64,000 nucleotides of DNA from an uncultured Muribaculaceae bacterium (GCA_910576775.1 CAJTJV010000003.1:107772-171771), one strand, 5' to 3'; counted from the stretch's first letter, positions 1-10,050 are shown. Numbers and translations are program-made. The notes: generated by a model from the letters alone, not told the origin.

Positions 1-1575
1 AAGCTGCTAAGGATTAGCGAACTGCACCAGAAAGAACGCAACGCCATATCGACCACCGACCGATACCTCTACGCCACCCTCCTTTTCGACGAATATCTCA
101 CCTACAACTCCGACTCGGCGATGAAATATATCGACCGGCGCATCGACATTGCCCGCGCCAGCGACAACAAGGAATGGGAGAACAGAAGCTTAATCAACAA
201 GATAGGACTCCTTGCCGGCACCGGACTGCTCCGCGAGGCCGAGGACATCATGAACTCGGTCGATACCACCGGCTTCTCCAACGACCTGATGATTGAATAC
301 TACGGCCAGCTTATCTACCTCTACAGCCACCTGGGCAACTATACCGGTGGCTCCAAGAACGACTATTATCTCAAAGAAAGAGTCTACAAAGACTCAATGA
401 TGAGAATCATCACTCCCGAACATCCCGATTATCTCTGGTACAAGAGCTGGGACATCATCGGCACCGAAAAGAAGGACCCGTCCCTTATTCCCGCTCTTGT
501 AGAGAAGGTGGAAGCCTCGCAGCTCAACACCCGACAGGACGCCAAAAGAGCCTACATCCTCGCAAAGCTCTACGAGAATGACAACAACCGCGACGGCTTG
601 CTCAAATACATGGCGATATCGGCCATCGCCGACGTCAGAAGCGCCAATGCCGAGATAGCTTCGCTGGAAGAACTGGCGCGCCTGCTGTTCAGCGACGGCG
701 ACGGCGACATCGACCGCGCCTACCGCTACGTGAACTACAGTCTGAACAAGGCCATATCGTACCCCAACCGCGTGCGCGCCGTAGGAATAACCAATATCCT
801 CGACGCTGTCAACAAGGCCCACCAGGAGCGTACCCGCCACGAACAGAAGCGCACACGCAGCTCACTGACACTGGTATGCATCCTCGCGATAATCCTTATC
901 TGCGCCGTCGTAACAATCATAGTGCAGAACCGCCGCCTGAGCCGCCAGGGCTCGCGGCTGGACAAGGCAAACAAAAGCCTCAACGCAAACATAGCCGAAC
1001 TGTCAACGGCACAGAAACAGCTCAGTGACGTAAACGCGCGCCTCCAGAAGCTGAACGCCGACCTCAAGCAGAAAAACGAAGAACTCAACGAGGCCAACTA
1101 TGTCAAGGAAGAATACATAGGCTACATCTTCACCATCTGCTCCAACTATATCCGCAAGCTCGAGGAACTGCGCCGCAGCATACACGTGAAAGCAGTCACA
1201 AAAAAATACAAGGAGATCATAGAGGAAACCGACAGCACCGACATGACACGCGACGAGCTGAAGGATTTCTACCGCTCCTTCGACACCGTATTCCTGCACA
1301 TCTACCCTGATTTCGTCAGCGATTTCAACTCGCTTCTCCAGGACGACAAGCACATCACCCCAAAGGAAGGCGAGCTGCTCAACACGGAGCTGCGCATCTA
1401 TGCCCTGGTGCGCCTCGGAATCACCGACAGCATCAAGATCGCAGAGTTCCTCCACTGCTCCCCGCAGACGGTCTACAACAACCGCTTCCGCGTGCGCAAC
1501 AAAGCGCTCGTGCCCAAAAAGAATTTCGCCGAAGCCGTCCGCACCCTCGGAAAATTCATGGAGAGGCCTTCGTAA
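1..1575 (+). CDS. DUF6377-type membrane-anchored PUL regulator (5'-truncated)
   Basis: The reading frame is open from the first base, so the true start lies upstream and only the C-terminal part is seen. It shows an alpha-helical, TPR-like region, one transmembrane segment encoded near 862-935 (SLTLVCILAIILICAVVTII), a coiled coil (about 950-1110), and a C-terminal LuxR-like helix-turn-helix (about 1390-1530, with IAEFLHCSPQTVYNNRFRVR). This is the layout of the DUF6377 family, which often sits beside SusC/SusD loci in Bacteroidetes and is thought to regulate them. A helix-turn-helix on the cytoplasmic side of a membrane protein suggests that the periplasmic TPR part senses a glycan and the HTH acts on the adjacent susC promoter. 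That role is inferred from family and position. Confidence 0.85.
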   Translation, partial: KLLRISELHQKERNAISTTDRYLYATLLFDEYLTYNSDSAMKYIDRRIDIARASDNKEWENRSLINKIGLLAGTGLLREAEDIMNSVDTTGFSNDLMIEYYGQLIYLYSHLGNYTGGSKNDYYLKERVYKDSMMRIITPEHPDYLWYKSWDIIGTEKKDPSLIPALVEKVEASQLNTRQDAKRAYILAKLYENDNNRDGLLKYMAISAIADVRSANAEIASLEELARLLFSDGDGDIDRAYRYVNYSLNKAISYPNRVRAVGITNILDAVNKAHQERTRHEQKRTRSSLTLVCILAIILICAVVTIIVQNRRLSRQGSRLDKANKSLNANIAELSTAQKQLSDVNARLQKLNADLKQKNEELNEANYVKEEYIGYIFTICSNYIRKLEELRRSIHVKAVTKKYKEIIEETDSTDMTRDELKDFYRSFDTVFLHIYPDFVSDFNSLLQDDKHITPKEGELLNTELRIYALVRLGITDSIKIAEFLHCSPQTVYNNRFRVRNKALVPKKNFAEAVRTLGKFMERPS

Positions 1576-1636
1576 AATACCGGACGCTTTCAAAACCTCA
1601 GTTCCAAGAACTTACTTTTTACACAACACCATCGCG

Positions 1637-1671
1637 AGCCAATATGCTAATTTTAAGTATATTGGCTATTT
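1637..1671 (+). terminator. Inverted repeat in the regulator-susC gap
   Basis: AGCCAATAT (1637-1645) pairs perfectly with ATATTGGCT (1659-1667) around a 13-base loop, followed by the T-rich run ATTTTATC. It lies about 60 bases after the regulator stop and about 58 bases before the susC -7 box. It could be a weak terminator for the regulator or an operator for its HTH. The sequence does not decide between these. Confidence 0.45.
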
Positions 1672-1724
1672 TATCAATTTACCTCGACTGTTTACCTGTA
1701 CAAACAATCCCTTAAATTATGTGT

Positions 1725-1732
1725 TAACTTTG
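1725..1732 (+). promoter_or_regulatory. Bacteroidetes -7 box of PUL 1 susC
   Basis: TAACTTTG matches the Bacteroidetes -7 consensus TAnnTTTG exactly. It predicts transcription starting near 1739 and a leader of about 87 bases before the susC ATG. I see no clean TTTG at -33, which fits a promoter that needs an activator. Confidence 0.6.
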
Positions 1733-1825
1733 TTGAGTAAAAAAACCGACAACAACCGATACATCAATACCGGGAAAACAGATACCATAAAAACTGACAT
1801 AACATACAAATCTAAACTAAACCTA

Positions 1826-4795
1826 ATGAAAGCTAAGTTCAATCTTTTGACATCAGCTCTCTGTCTGGTTCTGCTGGTTTTCGGCAATATCACGGCCTTC
1901 GCCGCCGATATTACCGTCACAGGCACAATCACCGACAAGAGCGATGAGCCGCTTATCGGCGCAAGCGTGACAGTTAAGGGACGTCCGGGCATGGGCGCTA
2001 CAACAGACATCGACGGCAATTTCAGCATCAAGGTAGCTGAAGGCGCCGACCTTGTTTTCTCCTATATCGGTTACGTAACCAAAGAACTCAAGGCAAGCCC
2101 GAAGATGAATGTTGTCCTCGAAGAAGACAACATGAGCCTCGACGAGGTAGTGGTAATCGGCTACGGTACCGTCAAGCGCAAGGATCTTACCACCGCCGTA
2201 TCGACAGTCGACGAAAAGGCGCTCGCCAACCGTCCCATCGTATCCGCCGCCCAGGCCATCCAGGGCAAGGCCGCCGGTGTCGCCGTGCAGCAGCCCACAG
2301 GCGCGCCCGGCGCAAGCATGACAGTACGCGTGCGCGGTACCACATCTTTCAACGGCTCCAACGAACCGCTCTACGTCGTTGACGGCGTGCCTGTCGACAA
2401 CGTGAATTTCCTCTCGCCCAGCGACATCGAGAACATGCAGATTCTCAAGGATGCCTCGTCGGCCGCCATCTACGGCTCGCGCGGCGCCAACGGTGTTGTC
2501 ATCATCACCACCAAGCAGGGCAAGACCGACGACGCCAAGATATCGCTCAACCTCCAGGGCGGCTTCACCAACGTGGCAAAGAAAATCGACGTGCTCAACG
2601 CCGCACAATACAAAGAGCTTCAGGATGAAATAGGCCTGCTGAAGCTCCCCGACGGCCTCACAGACCAGACCGACTGGTTCGACGAGACCTACCGCACCGG
2701 CAACACGCAGACCTACCAGCTATCCGTATCGCAGAACTCCGAAAAAATCAGCTACTACCTCTCCGGCGGCTACCAGCGCGACCGCGGTATCCTCAAAAGC
2801 TCCTTCTTCCAGCGCTTCAATTTCCGCGCCAATGTAGAAGGCAAGCTCCGCAAATGGCTCACCGCACGCGCCAACATCGTCTACTCCGACTATTCCTCCA
2901 ACGGCGGCGGCGCCATGGGTACCGTCGGCAACCGCGGCGGCGTAATCCTCTCCGTAATCAATACCCCTACCTACGCCCCCATATGGAATCCCGACAAACC
3001 CGGACAGTACTACAACAATTTCTACGGGCTTAACATGCAGAGCCCGCTTGAGAACGAGGCCCGCCAGGAAGCAAACCGCAGCCGCGAGAACCGACTCATC
3101 GCATCGGGCGAACTCCTGTTCAACATCATCGACGGCCTAACATTCTCCAGTAAATTCACCATGGATCGCCGCCAGGGCTGGGACACCTCCTTCCTCGACC
3201 CCGAAAAGACAACATGGGGCCGCGAGCAGGGCGGCACAGGCTACGACGGACGCAGCTACAACACCGTCCTTACATGGGATAACATCGCAAACTACAATTT
3301 CACGGTAAAAAAGAACACCTTCGGCGTGATGCTCGGCACATCGTGGACCGACTCCAACTACTCCAACAGCTGGATCAACGGCCAGTACTACCGCAACGGC
3401 CTTATCCAGACCCTCAACGCCGCAAACATGATAAGCTGGACCGGCACGGGCACAGGCGCCTCACAATGGGGCATCATGTCGTATATCGGCCGTATCACCT
3501 ACAACTACGACTCCAAATACCTCGCATCAGCCAACATCCGCTACGACGGCAGCTCCAAGCTCCACCCCGACCACCGCTGGAAAGCATTCCCCTCAGTATC
3601 CGCCGCATGGCGCATCTCGCAGGAAGAATGGCTTCAGGACGTAAGCTGGATCTACGATCTCAAGCTCCGCGCAGGCTGGGGCAAGACCGGCAACCAGGAC
3701 GGCGTGGGCGACTACGCATACCTCCAGCGCTACAACATCAACCGCGTTCCCTGGTTCGAGGACGGCAAAGGAACCTCCGTCCCCACAATCAGCCAGGCCA
3801 ACCTCCGCACACGCGACCTCACATGGGAGACAACAACCCAGACCGGCGTCGGCGTTGATTTCGCAGTGCTGAACAACCGCATCGAACTCGCAGCCGACTG
3901 GTACTACAAGAAGACCACCGACATGCTCATGTGGGTATCCCTCCCCTCCGGCTCCGCCGCAGCAAGCTCCATCCAGCGCAACGAAGGCGAAATGACAAAC
4001 AAAGGTTTCGAATTCAGCATCACATCGCGCAATTTCACCGGTGAGTTCGAATGGACAACCAACCTGAACATGTCGTTCAACAAAAACAAACTCGACAAGC
4101 TCGAACTCCAGAAGGTATATCTCGACGCCGTCACCAGCGAGACCGTCAACGAAGCCGTTGTCCGCAACGAGCCCGGCCGCTCCCTCGGCGGATTCTACGG
4201 CTACATCGCCAACGGTGTCGACCCCGAAACCGGCATGATGATATACGAGGACCTCAACAACGACGGCCGCATATCCTCGTCCGACCGCACATATATCGGC
4301 GACCCCAACCCCGATTTTACCTTCGGTATGACGAACACCTTCTCCTACAAAGGCTTCAACCTGAGCATCTTCCTTCAGGGCTCCTACGGCAACGATATCT
4401 TCAACGCATCGCGCATGGAGACCGAAGGCATGTACAACGGCATGAACCAGACAACAAAGGTACTCGACCGCTGGCGCATCCCCGGACAGATCACCGACGT
4501 CCCCAAGGCAGGCTGGAACATGCGCAACTCAACATATTTCATCGAGGACGGCAGCTATCTCCGCATCAAGGACATCTCCCTCTCCTACGATTTCCGCGGC
4601 AAATGGATGAAGAAGCTCGGCATCACAAAGCTACAGCCCTATTTCACCGCCTCGAACCTCGTGACATTCACCCACTACTCGGGCATGGATCCCGAAGTGA
4701 ACCAGTGGGGCAACAACGGCCACGTGCAGGGCATCGACTGGGGTACATATCCCCACTGCAGAAGCTACGTTTTCGGTCTTAACATCGATTTCTAA
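1826..4795 (+). CDS. SusC-like TonB-dependent outer-membrane transporter (PUL 1)
   Basis: 989 residues. A signal peptide (MKAKFNLLTSALCLVLLVFG...AFA) is followed by a carboxypeptidase-regulatory-like domain (ITVTGTITDKSDEPLIGASV), a TonB-box-like EVVVIGYG stretch, the plug (LYVVDGVPVDN, ILKDASSAAIYGSRGANGVV) and a long beta-barrel ending in the aromatic/phenylalanine C-terminus typical of barrel proteins. I chose the ATG at 1826 over the longer open frame (from 1400) because the signal peptide starts there, a -7 box lies just upstream, and the longer frame runs inside the regulator gene. It imports oligosaccharides captured by the SusD partner 15 bases downstream. The likely substrate is beta-1,6-glucan fragments, inferred from the GH30 and GH3 genes. 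Confidence 0.95.
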   Translation: MKAKFNLLTSALCLVLLVFGNITAFAADITVTGTITDKSDEPLIGASVTVKGRPGMGATTDIDGNFSIKVAEGADLVFSYIGYVTKELKASPKMNVVLEEDNMSLDEVVVIGYGTVKRKDLTTAVSTVDEKALANRPIVSAAQAIQGKAAGVAVQQPTGAPGASMTVRVRGTTSFNGSNEPLYVVDGVPVDNVNFLSPSDIENMQILKDASSAAIYGSRGANGVVIITTKQGKTDDAKISLNLQGGFTNVAKKIDVLNAAQYKELQDEIGLLKLPDGLTDQTDWFDETYRTGNTQTYQLSVSQNSEKISYYLSGGYQRDRGILKSSFFQRFNFRANVEGKLRKWLTARANIVYSDYSSNGGGAMGTVGNRGGVILSVINTPTYAPIWNPDKPGQYYNNFYGLNMQSPLENEARQEANRSRENRLIASGELLFNIIDGLTFSSKFTMDRRQGWDTSFLDPEKTTWGREQGGTGYDGRSYNTVLTWDNIANYNFTVKKNTFGVMLGTSWTDSNYSNSWINGQYYRNGLIQTLNAANMISWTGTGTGASQWGIMSYIGRITYNYDSKYLASANIRYDGSSKLHPDHRWKAFPSVSAAWRISQEEWLQDVSWIYDLKLRAGWGKTGNQDGVGDYAYLQRYNINRVPWFEDGKGTSVPTISQANLRTRDLTWETTTQTGVGVDFAVLNNRIELAADWYYKKTTDMLMWVSLPSGSAAASSIQRNEGEMTNKGFEFSITSRNFTGEFEWTTNLNMSFNKNKLDKLELQKVYLDAVTSETVNEAVVRNEPGRSLGGFYGYIANGVDPETGMMIYEDLNNDGRISSSDRTYIGDPNPDFTFGMTNTFSYKGFNLSIFLQGSYGNDIFNASRMETEGMYNGMNQTTKVLDRWRIPGQITDVPKAGWNMRNSTYFIEDGSYLRIKDISLSYDFRGKWMKKLGITKLQPYFTASNLVTFTHYSGMDPEVNQWGNNGHVQGIDWGTYPHCRSYVFGLNIDF

Positions 4796-4810
4796 TATCA
4801 GAATACAAAT

Positions 4811-6340
4811 ATGAAAACCAAATATATAATAAGCGGCCTTGCGGCATTCTCGCTGATGGCCATCTCCTGCGGCCTCGACTATGAACCGGTCGACACATAT
4901 TCCGACGTCACCGAAGGCATAGAGAACAAGGAGGAAGAGACAATATACAAGAACCGCGCCGATGCGGAAAGCGCCCTACTTGCCCTATATGAGGATTTCC
5001 GCGGCAACCAGAACCAGCTCCAGCTCGACTGGCTCCTTATCGGCGACGTCCACAGCGACAACGCCTACGCCGGCACCACAGGCTCGGAAGTAGTCGACCC
5101 CGCCACAAACGACCTCAACGGCACTACCCTATGCGTCAACCGCGACTGGAACTACTACATGCTCCAGGCCGCCAAGTGCACCAAATTCATTGTTGGCGTC
5201 GCCTCCGTGGGAGACAAGAGCCTCACCGATGCTGAAATCAACACCATGCGCGCCCAGGCCGAAATCCTACGCGCCTTCATATGGTTCCGCATGGTACGCA
5301 TGTGGGGCAACATCCCTGTCATAACCACCGTTCCCGAGGATATCACATCAGAAAACATCGCAGAATCCTATGAGACATATTTTCCGGCACAGAACACCGA
5401 AGCCGAGGCCTACGAGTACATCCTCAAGGACCTCAACGACGCCTACCTCTACGCCCCCGAAGGCAACGGCGACAAGACACGCTTCAGCAAGGACGTGGCA
5501 CGCGCCCTTCTCGCCAAGGTATATGCAGAGAAACCCGTCCGCAACTACGACAACGTGATCAAGTACGTCGACGAGCTCACCGCCCGCGGCTACGACCTAT
5601 GCCCTGAATACGGCGACCTGTTCAACATCGACGGCCCCGTCAAGGACGGCTTCACCGCCACCTCCCTCTTTACCAACACACAGGAATCCATTCTCGAGGT
5701 ACACTACCCCGTAGGCTCCGGCAACTGGGCATCGTGGATGTACGGCCGCTGCCTCGAAGACTGGGACAACAGCTTCTCATGGGCAAAATGGATCACCCCC
5801 TCGCGCGACCTTCTCGCCGCCTTTGACAAAATCGGCGACACCAAGCGCAAGGAGCAGACCGTAGTATACTACGAATGCGGCTGGAGCAACTATTATCCCG
5901 CCGAGAACTATCCCTTCATGTACAAAGTACGCTCGGGCTACAGCAACGTGTTCTTCCTTCGCTACGACGACCTGCTGCTTCTCAAAGCCGAAGCCCTTAT
6001 CAACGGCAATAACGTCGACCTCCAGGGAGCCGCCGACATCATCGACCGCATCCGCACCCGCGCAGGCGTGGCAAAACTTAAAAATTCTGAAAAGAACAAT
6101 AAAGAGACACTATTCGAGGTTTATGTCAACGAACGTCGTCTCGAACTCGCCTGCGAAGGCGAACGCTGGTTCGACCTGGTGCGCCTCGACCTCGTAGAGA
6201 AAGCCATGGCGGAAGCACAGCGCAACGACCCGGGACGTCTGCCTCTGGCAGTTCCCTACACGGTAAACTCCTACCTGTTGCCGATACCGCAGGACGTTCT
6301 CGACACAAACCCCAATGTCGTACAGAACCCGGGGTATTAA
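4811..6340 (+). CDS. SusD/RagB-like surface glycan-binding lipoprotein (PUL 1)
   Basis: 509 residues. The N-terminus is a lipoprotein signal with the lipid-modified cysteine at residue 20 (MAISCG). A SusD-like N-terminal TPR region (NRADAESALLALYEDF) precedes the RagB/SusD C-terminal domain, which carries the family signature near the end (FEVYVNERRLELACEGERWFDLVRLD). SusD proteins form the lid of the SusC barrel at the cell surface and deliver oligosaccharides to it. The gene starts 15 bases after susC and is clearly co-transcribed. Ligand specificity cannot be read from sequence; the neighbouring GH30 suggests beta-1,6-glucan. Confidence 0.94.
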   Translation: MKTKYIISGLAAFSLMAISCGLDYEPVDTYSDVTEGIENKEEETIYKNRADAESALLALYEDFRGNQNQLQLDWLLIGDVHSDNAYAGTTGSEVVDPATNDLNGTTLCVNRDWNYYMLQAAKCTKFIVGVASVGDKSLTDAEINTMRAQAEILRAFIWFRMVRMWGNIPVITTVPEDITSENIAESYETYFPAQNTEAEAYEYILKDLNDAYLYAPEGNGDKTRFSKDVARALLAKVYAEKPVRNYDNVIKYVDELTARGYDLCPEYGDLFNIDGPVKDGFTATSLFTNTQESILEVHYPVGSGNWASWMYGRCLEDWDNSFSWAKWITPSRDLLAAFDKIGDTKRKEQTVVYYECGWSNYYPAENYPFMYKVRSGYSNVFFLRYDDLLLLKAEALINGNNVDLQGAADIIDRIRTRAGVAKLKNSEKNNKETLFEVYVNERRLELACEGERWFDLVRLDLVEKAMAEAQRNDPGRLPLAVPYTVNSYLLPIPQDVLDTNPNVVQNPGY

Positions 6341-6365
6341 TCAATCTACTTTCTATTAACACTCT

Positions 6366-7862
6366 ATGATCAAATTTCGCGTGACATTAGCAACATTACT
6401 CGCCGCAGGCATCATGATTACCTCCTGTGGCGGCGACGAACCTCAGAATCCGGACAACAACAAGCCGGATACCCCGACTCCGCCGGAAACTACTGACGTG
6501 CGCGTACTCACTACGACCTCCAACCGCGCCAAGGACCTCGACGAATCGTGGCTGTCCTTCAGTACGGTCGACAATATGTCTCCCTCGACAATCCGTCTCA
6601 ACCCCTCGCAGGAATACCAGACCATCGACGGCTTCGGTGCAGCAATCACCGGCTCGACGGCATACAACCTGCTAAAGATGACGGCCGCCGACCGTGCCAA
6701 GTTCCTCAAGGAGACCTTCTCCCCCACCGAAGGCTACGGTATGAGCTACATCCGCATATGCATCGGCGCCTCCGATTTCTCCCTGAGCGACTACACATGC
6801 TGCGACAAGGAAGGTATCGAGAATTTCGCCCTAACCGACGAAGAGAACAAGTACGTCATTCCGGTGCTCAAGGAAATCCTCGCCATCAATCCGTCGATAA
6901 AGATAATGGCATCGCCCTGGACGGCACCCCGCTGGATGAAGGTGAACAACCTCACCGACCTCAAGCCACACAACTCGTGGACCGGAGGCCAGCTCAACCC
7001 GGCATATTACCAGGACTACGCCACATATTTCGTGAAATGGATACAGGCGTTCAACAAGGAAGGCATCAATATCTACGGCATGACAGTGCAGAACGAGCCT
7101 CTGAACCGCGGCAACTCCGCCTCCATGTTCATGGGATGGGAAGAACAGCGCGATTTCATCAAGAACGCTCTCGGCCCCAAGCTCCGCCAGGCAGGCATCG
7201 ACACCAAGATCTACGCCTTCGACCACAACTACAACTACGACAACATGGCCGACCAGAAGAGCTATCCCACCAAGATATATGCCGATGCCGAGGCTTCGAA
7301 ATATATCGCCGGCGCCGCATACCACAACTACGGCGGCAACGTGGAGGAACTCAACACCGTCCACAAGTCCAATCCGGACAAGGAACTGGTGTTCACCGAG
7401 TCGACTGCCGGTGACTGGAACGACGGCTCCAACCTCCAGAAGCGTCTCATCGACGATATGGAACAGATCACACTCGGAACCGTCAACCGCTGGTGCCGCG
7501 GCTCCATCATCTGGAACCTCATGCTCGACGCCAAGCGCGGCCCCAACCGCCCCGGCGGCTGCACCACAGGCTTCGGCGCCGTCGACATAGCCGACGATTT
7601 CAAGACCATCACCCGCAACTCGTTCTACTACATCATGGCCCACATGTCGTCGGTAGTAAAGCCCGACGCCGTACGCATCGGCACAAGCGGCTTCACCACC
7701 ACAGGCCTGACCTACTCGGCATTCCGCAATCCCGACGGCAGCTACGCCCTTGTGCTGAGCAACCGCAAGTCGGACGACGTACGCGCCACAGTGGATGACG
7801 GCAGCCACCATTTCCCCGTCACAGTTCCCGCAGGCGGCATAGTATCGCTTTCGTGGAAATAA
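6366..7862 (+). CDS. GH30 glucanase lipoprotein (probable endo-beta-1,6-glucanase)
   Basis: 498 residues. A lipoprotein signal (Cys21 in MITSCGG) and a Pro/Asp-rich linker precede a GH30 (beta/alpha)8 barrel. The start of the domain shows TIDGFGAAITGSTAYNL, typical of GH30 glucosylceramidase-like enzymes. The predicted acid/base is Glu244 (VQNEP) and the predicted nucleophile is Glu345 (VFTES). C-terminal beta-strands end in GGIVSLSW. GH30 members of this type in SusC/D loci hydrolyse beta-1,6-glucan (GH30_3), and the GH3 two genes on would finish the products to glucose. It is probably surface-exposed and cuts polymer before import. A beta-glucosidase or beta-xylosidase activity within GH30 remains possible. 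Confidence 0.88.
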   Translation: MIKFRVTLATLLAAGIMITSCGGDEPQNPDNNKPDTPTPPETTDVRVLTTTSNRAKDLDESWLSFSTVDNMSPSTIRLNPSQEYQTIDGFGAAITGSTAYNLLKMTAADRAKFLKETFSPTEGYGMSYIRICIGASDFSLSDYTCCDKEGIENFALTDEENKYVIPVLKEILAINPSIKIMASPWTAPRWMKVNNLTDLKPHNSWTGGQLNPAYYQDYATYFVKWIQAFNKEGINIYGMTVQNEPLNRGNSASMFMGWEEQRDFIKNALGPKLRQAGIDTKIYAFDHNYNYDNMADQKSYPTKIYADAEASKYIAGAAYHNYGGNVEELNTVHKSNPDKELVFTESTAGDWNDGSNLQKRLIDDMEQITLGTVNRWCRGSIIWNLMLDAKRGPNRPGGCTTGFGAVDIADDFKTITRNSFYYIMAHMSSVVKPDAVRIGTSGFTTTGLTYSAFRNPDGSYALVLSNRKSDDVRATVDDGSHHFPVTVPAGGIVSLSWK

Positions 7863-7897
7863 CAAAAGTCTAAACTAACCCTAAGAAAAACATTCCC

Positions 7898-9937
7898 ATG
7901 AAATATTCCAAATTATTTGTCCTTGCGCTGGCCTCGGCGGCAATGCTGCCCTCCTGCAAGGAAGATGAGCTTGCCCCGGGCAATCCCGTGATGGAGGTCT
8001 CGGGTAACCTCGGCGACGCATGCTTCGGCGACAGCCTCACATTCATAGTAAAGGCCTCCGACGCCGAAGTACCCCTGTCGACCATCCACGCCGAACTTTA
8101 TTTCGGCGACGAGATGGTGAGCGAGAAGGTGATACGCACCAAAGTGAGCGGCGCCGAATACAAAGGCCGCATCTTCGTGCCCTACTACGCCAATATCCCC
8201 GACGGAAAAGCAACCCTCCGTCTGACTCTCCAGAACATCCATTTCACAATCACCGAAGAGAACTACAGCGTCAACATCACCCACGCCGATTATCCCTCGC
8301 TCAAATTCGTCGCCGAATCAGGCGAGGAATACACCATGCTCCGTCAGGAGAAGAACGTCTACTCCATGACGCAGCGCTTCCCCGCGGAGATGCGCGGCGT
8401 GATAGTGGCCAGCCCGCTCACCGAGGACGGCAACGAAATCACTTTCGGCTACGAGAACAGCGAGATCAAGCCCTTCACCACCGGCTCGATTCCCTTCTCC
8501 AACTCCGCCCCCGGCCGCTACACAATCTCTTTCAACACCTTCACCCTCGAAGGCTCTCCCTTCGTTGTGATGACACTCAACGGCGAGCGCCTCGAAGCAA
8601 TCGACGAGACAACCTCCGGCGTTGACATGAATCTGGCCAAAGGCGATATCCTCACACCCGACGGCTTCCCCGATTTCGGCGAATGGTGGATCAACCCCGA
8701 CTATTTCGCAAAGAATCCCGACGGAAGCCTCACCTTCAACGCCTATAACGGCAGCTACCGCATCATCGCCGACACCAAGATGAAATATCTGCGTGTCTAC
8801 AAGCTTCTCGGCAGCGACCCCGCCACTCTCAACGAAGACGGCACAGGTGCCCTCTGGATCATCGGCGACGGCATCGGCCATCCCTCTCTGTCAAACACCG
8901 TCGGTTGGACCACCGAAAAGGCAATCTGCATGGCGCCGACAGGCGAGAAGACCTATCAGGTCACTCTCGTGGGCGGCAAGACAGTAGCTACCGACGCCAT
9001 CAATTTCAAATTCTTCGGCCAGATGGGCTGGGGCGTCGAGCTAACCGGCGCTGACATCGTATCGAAATCCGACCTCATCGGCGTGGGCACAGGCAGCGCC
9101 GACGCCGGCGGCAACGGACACGACAACGGCAACCTCTTCCTACAGGACGGCGTCGTTCTCCAGGACAACGGCGTATACGTGCTCACCGTCGACCTTACCC
9201 AGGGCATCCACGACGCCATCATGACAGTACAGTTCAACGGCGAGCAGCAGTTCGAGGAAAAACCGATATTCCTCAACGGGCAGAAGATGACGACCTCCGA
9301 CAACCAGCTTTACTCGACCGTAATAGAACTCAGCCAGAACTCCAAGCTCTCCTTCCGTGAATTCTCCAAGTTCGACGACCTCTATTTCGACCCCGACTAT
9401 TTCAAATTCGACGAAGACGCCTACGACATAACCTTCCTTCCCGTCAACGGCTACTACAATGTAGTCCTTGACAAGCTCAACGGCACACTGAGCGCCAGCC
9501 GCGTGAACGCCGACGGCTCCGACATGACGCTTCAGGCCGACGGCACAGGCGCCATATGGATGATGGGCTGGGGCGTAGGCTCTCCCTCGATGAGCTCACA
9601 GTTCGGCTGGGATCCGGGTAAAGCATACTGTCTGGCTGAAATCGCCCCCGGAGTATATCAGTTCACCGGAAATGCCGGACCCGAAAACGGGTCTTCCATC
9701 GGCGACCGCTACCGCTTCGACTACCTGTCGTTCAAGTTCTTCCACCAGAACGGCTGGGGCGGCGAATTAGGCGGCGATGCCCTTGCAATGCAGGGCGATA
9801 CTGCATCACTGCTCAAAAACGCAGGCAATTTCGAACTCGCCGACGGCGTGAATCTCGAGCAGGGCGCACCCTACCGCATCACCGTCGACCTCTCCGCAGG
9901 CATCGACAACGGCAAGATCACTATGGTGAAACTCTAA
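7898..9937 (+). CDS. Surface glycan-binding lipoprotein with duplicated C-terminal module (DUF5016/DUF5121-like)
   Basis: 679 residues. Lipoprotein signal with Cys20 followed by Lys-Glu-Asp-Glu, an acidic pattern that in Bacteroidetes marks export to the cell surface. An N-terminal Ig-like domain (about 28-130) is followed by beta-rich regions. Two copies of one module are visible at about 315-449 and 549-679: each opens with GTGA(L/I)W and carries (F)KFF.Q.GWG.EL and ..LTVDL/ITVDLS..I. This position, between GH30 and GH3, is where surface glycan-binding proteins sit in PULs. It likely tethers polymer next to SusC/D. No catalytic motif is seen. A strong hairpin follows the gene. Confidence 0.82.
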   Translation: MKYSKLFVLALASAAMLPSCKEDELAPGNPVMEVSGNLGDACFGDSLTFIVKASDAEVPLSTIHAELYFGDEMVSEKVIRTKVSGAEYKGRIFVPYYANIPDGKATLRLTLQNIHFTITEENYSVNITHADYPSLKFVAESGEEYTMLRQEKNVYSMTQRFPAEMRGVIVASPLTEDGNEITFGYENSEIKPFTTGSIPFSNSAPGRYTISFNTFTLEGSPFVVMTLNGERLEAIDETTSGVDMNLAKGDILTPDGFPDFGEWWINPDYFAKNPDGSLTFNAYNGSYRIIADTKMKYLRVYKLLGSDPATLNEDGTGALWIIGDGIGHPSLSNTVGWTTEKAICMAPTGEKTYQVTLVGGKTVATDAINFKFFGQMGWGVELTGADIVSKSDLIGVGTGSADAGGNGHDNGNLFLQDGVVLQDNGVYVLTVDLTQGIHDAIMTVQFNGEQQFEEKPIFLNGQKMTTSDNQLYSTVIELSQNSKLSFREFSKFDDLYFDPDYFKFDEDAYDITFLPVNGYYNVVLDKLNGTLSASRVNADGSDMTLQADGTGAIWMMGWGVGSPSMSSQFGWDPGKAYCLAEIAPGVYQFTGNAGPENGSSIGDRYRFDYLSFKFFHQNGWGGELGGDALAMQGDTASLLKNAGNFELADGVNLEQGAPYRITVDLSAGIDNGKITMVKL

Positions 9938-10000
9938 TTTCGGTTTCAATTGTATCTATTGAATTCCAAGGTAAAATCGAGAAATAGGTAATTTAAAACG

Positions 10001-10038
10001 GGGACTCCGGTAACATTACTTGTCGGAGTCCCTTTTTT
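10001..10038 (+). terminator. Rho-independent terminator between the glycan-binding protein and GH3
   Basis: GGGACTCCG (10001-10009) pairs perfectly with CGGAGTCCC (10024-10032) and is followed by six T. It is a textbook terminator inside the PUL, so GH3 must depend on read-through or on a promoter I cannot recognise in the 12 bases that follow. Confidence 0.85.
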
Positions 10039-10050
10039 ACCGACTGCTTA

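Noticed and set aside
1400..1825. Long N-terminal extension of the PUL 1 SusC frame
   Set aside because: It lies inside the regulator gene in another frame and the signal peptide starts at 1826, after a -7 box.
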